Shown here piece by piece: positions 34,557 through 36,167 of a stretch of DNA of 36,167 nucleotides (the stretch's first letter is position 1; each line of letters begins with the position of its first letter). A program made the position numbers and the translations under genes. The DNA is from Leifsonia xyli (GTDB taxonomy: Bacteria; Actinomycetota; Actinomycetes; Actinomycetales; Microbacteriaceae). The notes under the pieces are model-generated. The model ran no database searches and was not told the DNA's origin. It worked only from the letters and a program-made list of their open reading frames with translations. The stretch covers positions 1-36,167 of the forward strand of contig QFQR01000013.1 in assembly GCA_003243275.1 (NCBI GenBank). The letters are read 5' to 3'.

Positions 34557-35201
34557 ATGAAGTTTCTGATCGTCGACGATCATCCCGTTCTGCGCGAGGG
34601 CATCGCGGCGCTGCTCCGGCGGGCCGGCCCCGAGGTGGCGATACTCGAAGCCGGAACGGTGGGCGAGGCCTTGCGTCTGGCCGAAGCGAACGACGACCTC
34701 GACGTCGTCATTCTCGACATGGTCCTGCCCGGCATGGACGGGCTCAGCGCGATCGACGAGTTCGGCCGCGTTCGACCGGAGGTTCCGGTAATCGTCCTGT
34801 CCTCCTCGGAGAAGGCGGAAGACGCTCGCCGCGCCCTCGCCAGCGGCGCCCTCGGCTATGTCCCGAAATCTGCGAGCCACAACACGCTGCTCGCAGCGAT
34901 CAGCCTCGTGATGGACGGTGAGGTCTATGTACCGCCCCTGATCCTCGGCGAGGTGACGGGAACGGCGCTCCCGCCTAAGCGGGCGCTGAGCCCGGCCGAC
35001 GTCACCGCCTCGGCGCTGACCGCGCGTCAGGTCGAGGTGTTGCGCCGCCTGAGCTCCGGGCAGCCCAACAAGATCATCGCCTACGAACTCGACCTCTCGG
35101 AGAAGACCGTGAAGGCGCACATCACTGCCATCTTCAAGGTTCTGGGCGCCATCAACCGTACGCAGGCGGCTGCGGCCGCGCGCGCGGCGGGTCTGATCTG
35201 A
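34557..35201 (+). CDS. NarL/LuxR-type response regulator
   Basis: 214 residues from the ATG at 34557, where the receiver fold begins (MKFLIVDDHPVLREG). The phosphoacceptor is Asp54 (VVILDMVLPGMDG), with Asp7-Asp8 and Lys104 (YVPKSA) completing the acidic pocket. A LuxR helix-turn-helix occupies about 150-214 (LTARQVEVLRRLSSGQPNKIIAYELDLSEKTVKAHITAIF). It should activate or repress genes on phosphorylation. A hybrid histidine kinase converges from 7 bases beyond its end, and the MotA-like operon is divergent, so it may control that operon. The ribosome binding site is weak, and a longer frame from 34467 cannot be excluded. Confidence 0.92.
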   Translation: MKFLIVDDHPVLREGIAALLRRAGPEVAILEAGTVGEALRLAEANDDLDVVILDMVLPGMDGLSAIDEFGRVRPEVPVIVLSSSEKAEDARRALASGALGYVPKSASHNTLLAAISLVMDGEVYVPPLILGEVTGTALPPKRALSPADVTASALTARQVEVLRRLSSGQPNKIIAYELDLSEKTVKAHITAIFKVLGAINRTQAAAAARAAGLI

Positions 35202-35208
35202 GGCGGTC

Positions 35209-36167
35209 TCACTCGCCCGAGGAGGCGCGCGCGCCCGCCATCAGATTGCGCATCGCGGCGCGCAGTTTCCCGTTCGGCACGGGTTTGTGGAGGAGTACAA
35301 GGCCGCTCGTCCGGGCCTCGATCAGCCTGTCGGGAGCGGTGTCGCCGGTGATGATCAACGCCGGGATCGTCTCGTTGAATTCCGAGCGGAGGCGCTCGAT
35401 TGCCTCGGTTCCCGTCTCGCCGTCCCGCAAGCGATAATCGGAGACGATCAGGTCCGGCCGCGCCGGGTGCGAGGCGAGCCGCGCGACCGCTTCGTCACCG
35501 GAACCCGCTGCGATGACGTCGTGGCCCCAGCCACCGAGCAGGCTCTCCATCGCCTCGCGGATGGACGCCTCGTCGTCGATCACGACGATCAAGCTTCTCT
35601 CCGCGAGCGCGCCCGGGGTCGAGGCGACGACATCCTCCGCCAGGGCAGCCTCGTCGGAGAGCGCCACCTCCACCTCGAAGCACGAGCCTCGGCCGATGTG
35701 GGAGCGCAGCGCGAGCGGCGCATCGAGGATCGCGCAGGTTCGCCGCACGATGGCGAGCCCCAGGCCCAGCCCCCTGGTGCGGTCGCGCTCGACATTCCCG
35801 ATCTGAACGTACTCCTGAAAAATGCGCTCGTGGTCGGGCTGGGCGATGCCGGGACCGGTGTCGAAGACCTGGATCGCGAGGCGGCCGCCCCGTCGACGGC
35901 ACGCGACGAGGACCCCGCCCCGCTCCGAATAGCGCACCGCGTTGGAGACGAGGTTGCGCACCACGCGTTCGAGCAGAAACGGGTCCGTCCAGGCCACCAC
36001 GTCGCAGGAGCGCCAGCGCAGCCGCAGCCCTTTGGCCTCCGCCTCGGGGCCGAGGTCGTGGCAGATGCGGGCGAGATAGGGGCCGACACGGAAGGCTCGC
36101 GGCGCGACCTCGACCACGCCGGCATCGAGCCGCGAGATGTCGAGGATGGCGTTGAACAGGCCGTCCA
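35209..36167 (-). CDS. Hybrid histidine kinase with C-terminal receiver (5' end outside window)
   Basis: About 318 residues are present; the frame stays open to the window end (DGLFNAILDISRLDAG), so the N-terminus and phospho-His helix lie beyond it. The ATP-binding domain has the N-box NLVSNAVRYS, the G1 box DTGPGIA, an F-box-like ERIFQEYVQ, and the G2 box GLGLGLAIV. A receiver domain follows (SLIVVIDDEASIREAME) with a phosphoacceptor Asp in LIVSDYRL and KPVPNGKLR near the end. It is convergent with the LuxR-type regulator gene and probably its cognate kinase, an arrangement frequent in alphaproteobacteria. The sensing part cannot be judged. Confidence 0.9.
   Translation of the reverse strand, partial: DGLFNAILDISRLDAGVVEVAPRAFRVGPYLARICHDLGPEAEAKGLRLRWRSCDVVAWTDPFLLERVVRNLVSNAVRYSERGGVLVACRRRGGRLAIQVFDTGPGIAQPDHERIFQEYVQIGNVERDRTRGLGLGLAIVRRTCAILDAPLALRSHIGRGSCFEVEVALSDEAALAEDVVASTPGALAERSLIVVIDDEASIREAMESLLGGWGHDVIAAGSGDEAVARLASHPARPDLIVSDYRLRDGETGTEAIERLRSEFNETIPALIITGDTAPDRLIEARTSGLVLLHKPVPNGKLRAAMRNLMAGARASSGE

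Overview
The window is GC-rich, with dense codon use on both strands and GTG/TTG starts. It carries a LuxR-type regulator with a hybrid kinase, DUF4189 and caspase-family proteins and an IS5-type element. This fits an alphaproteobacterium, probably of the Hyphomicrobiales; that placement is inference from protein style, not from a marker gene. The first bases (3-28, minus strand) match only the 3' end of a tRNA-Leu. The rest of the tRNA is missing to its right, which is what the distal attachment site of a genomic island looks like. The window therefore seems to start at an island edge and run into the island.

Region 1 (168-2121, minus) holds two overlapping unrecognised genes that look like diverged copies of one domain; the second is strikingly AT-rich. 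Region 2 (2347-6833) is a complete type III CBASS anti-phage system. The protease-repressor pair capP-capH is transcribed divergently from cdnC, cap7 (HORMA), cap6 (TRIP13-like) and nucC. A perfect inverted repeat lies in the shared promoter region. CdnC would make a cyclic oligonucleotide under HORMA/TRIP13 control, and this would activate the NucC DNA endonuclease.

Region 3 (6880-16923, minus) is the most interesting part. Four translationally coupled genes encode a ClpA/B-like AAA+ protein, an NrdG-like radical SAM protein, a 2084-residue zinc ribbon/kinase-like/SF1 helicase/nuclease fusion, and an alanine-rich coiled-coil protein. I know no named system with this composition. It sits tail to tail with CBASS, so a defence role is likely. 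A higBA toxin-antitoxin pair follows (17285-17925).

Region 4 (18155-22907) is a mobilisation module: mobC and a relaxase on plus; a ParA-like ATPase, a membrane coiled-coil protein and two small proteins on minus; a structured intergenic region that may be oriT; and an AlpA-like regulator. No integrase is visible, so the island may be mobilised or integrated by functions outside the window.

An intact IS5-family element (23309-24600, AGCT target duplication) separates this from region 5 (24753-36167). Region 5 holds a two-gene caspase operon (caspase, membrane segment, repeats, thioredoxin-like end), small membrane and secreted proteins including a DUF4189 protein, a three-gene operon with MotA-like and MotB-like membrane proteins plus a zinc-ribbon repeat protein, a LuxR-type response regulator and a hybrid histidine kinase cut by the window end. 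Whether region 5 belongs to the island or to the chromosome cannot be told from the sequence alone.
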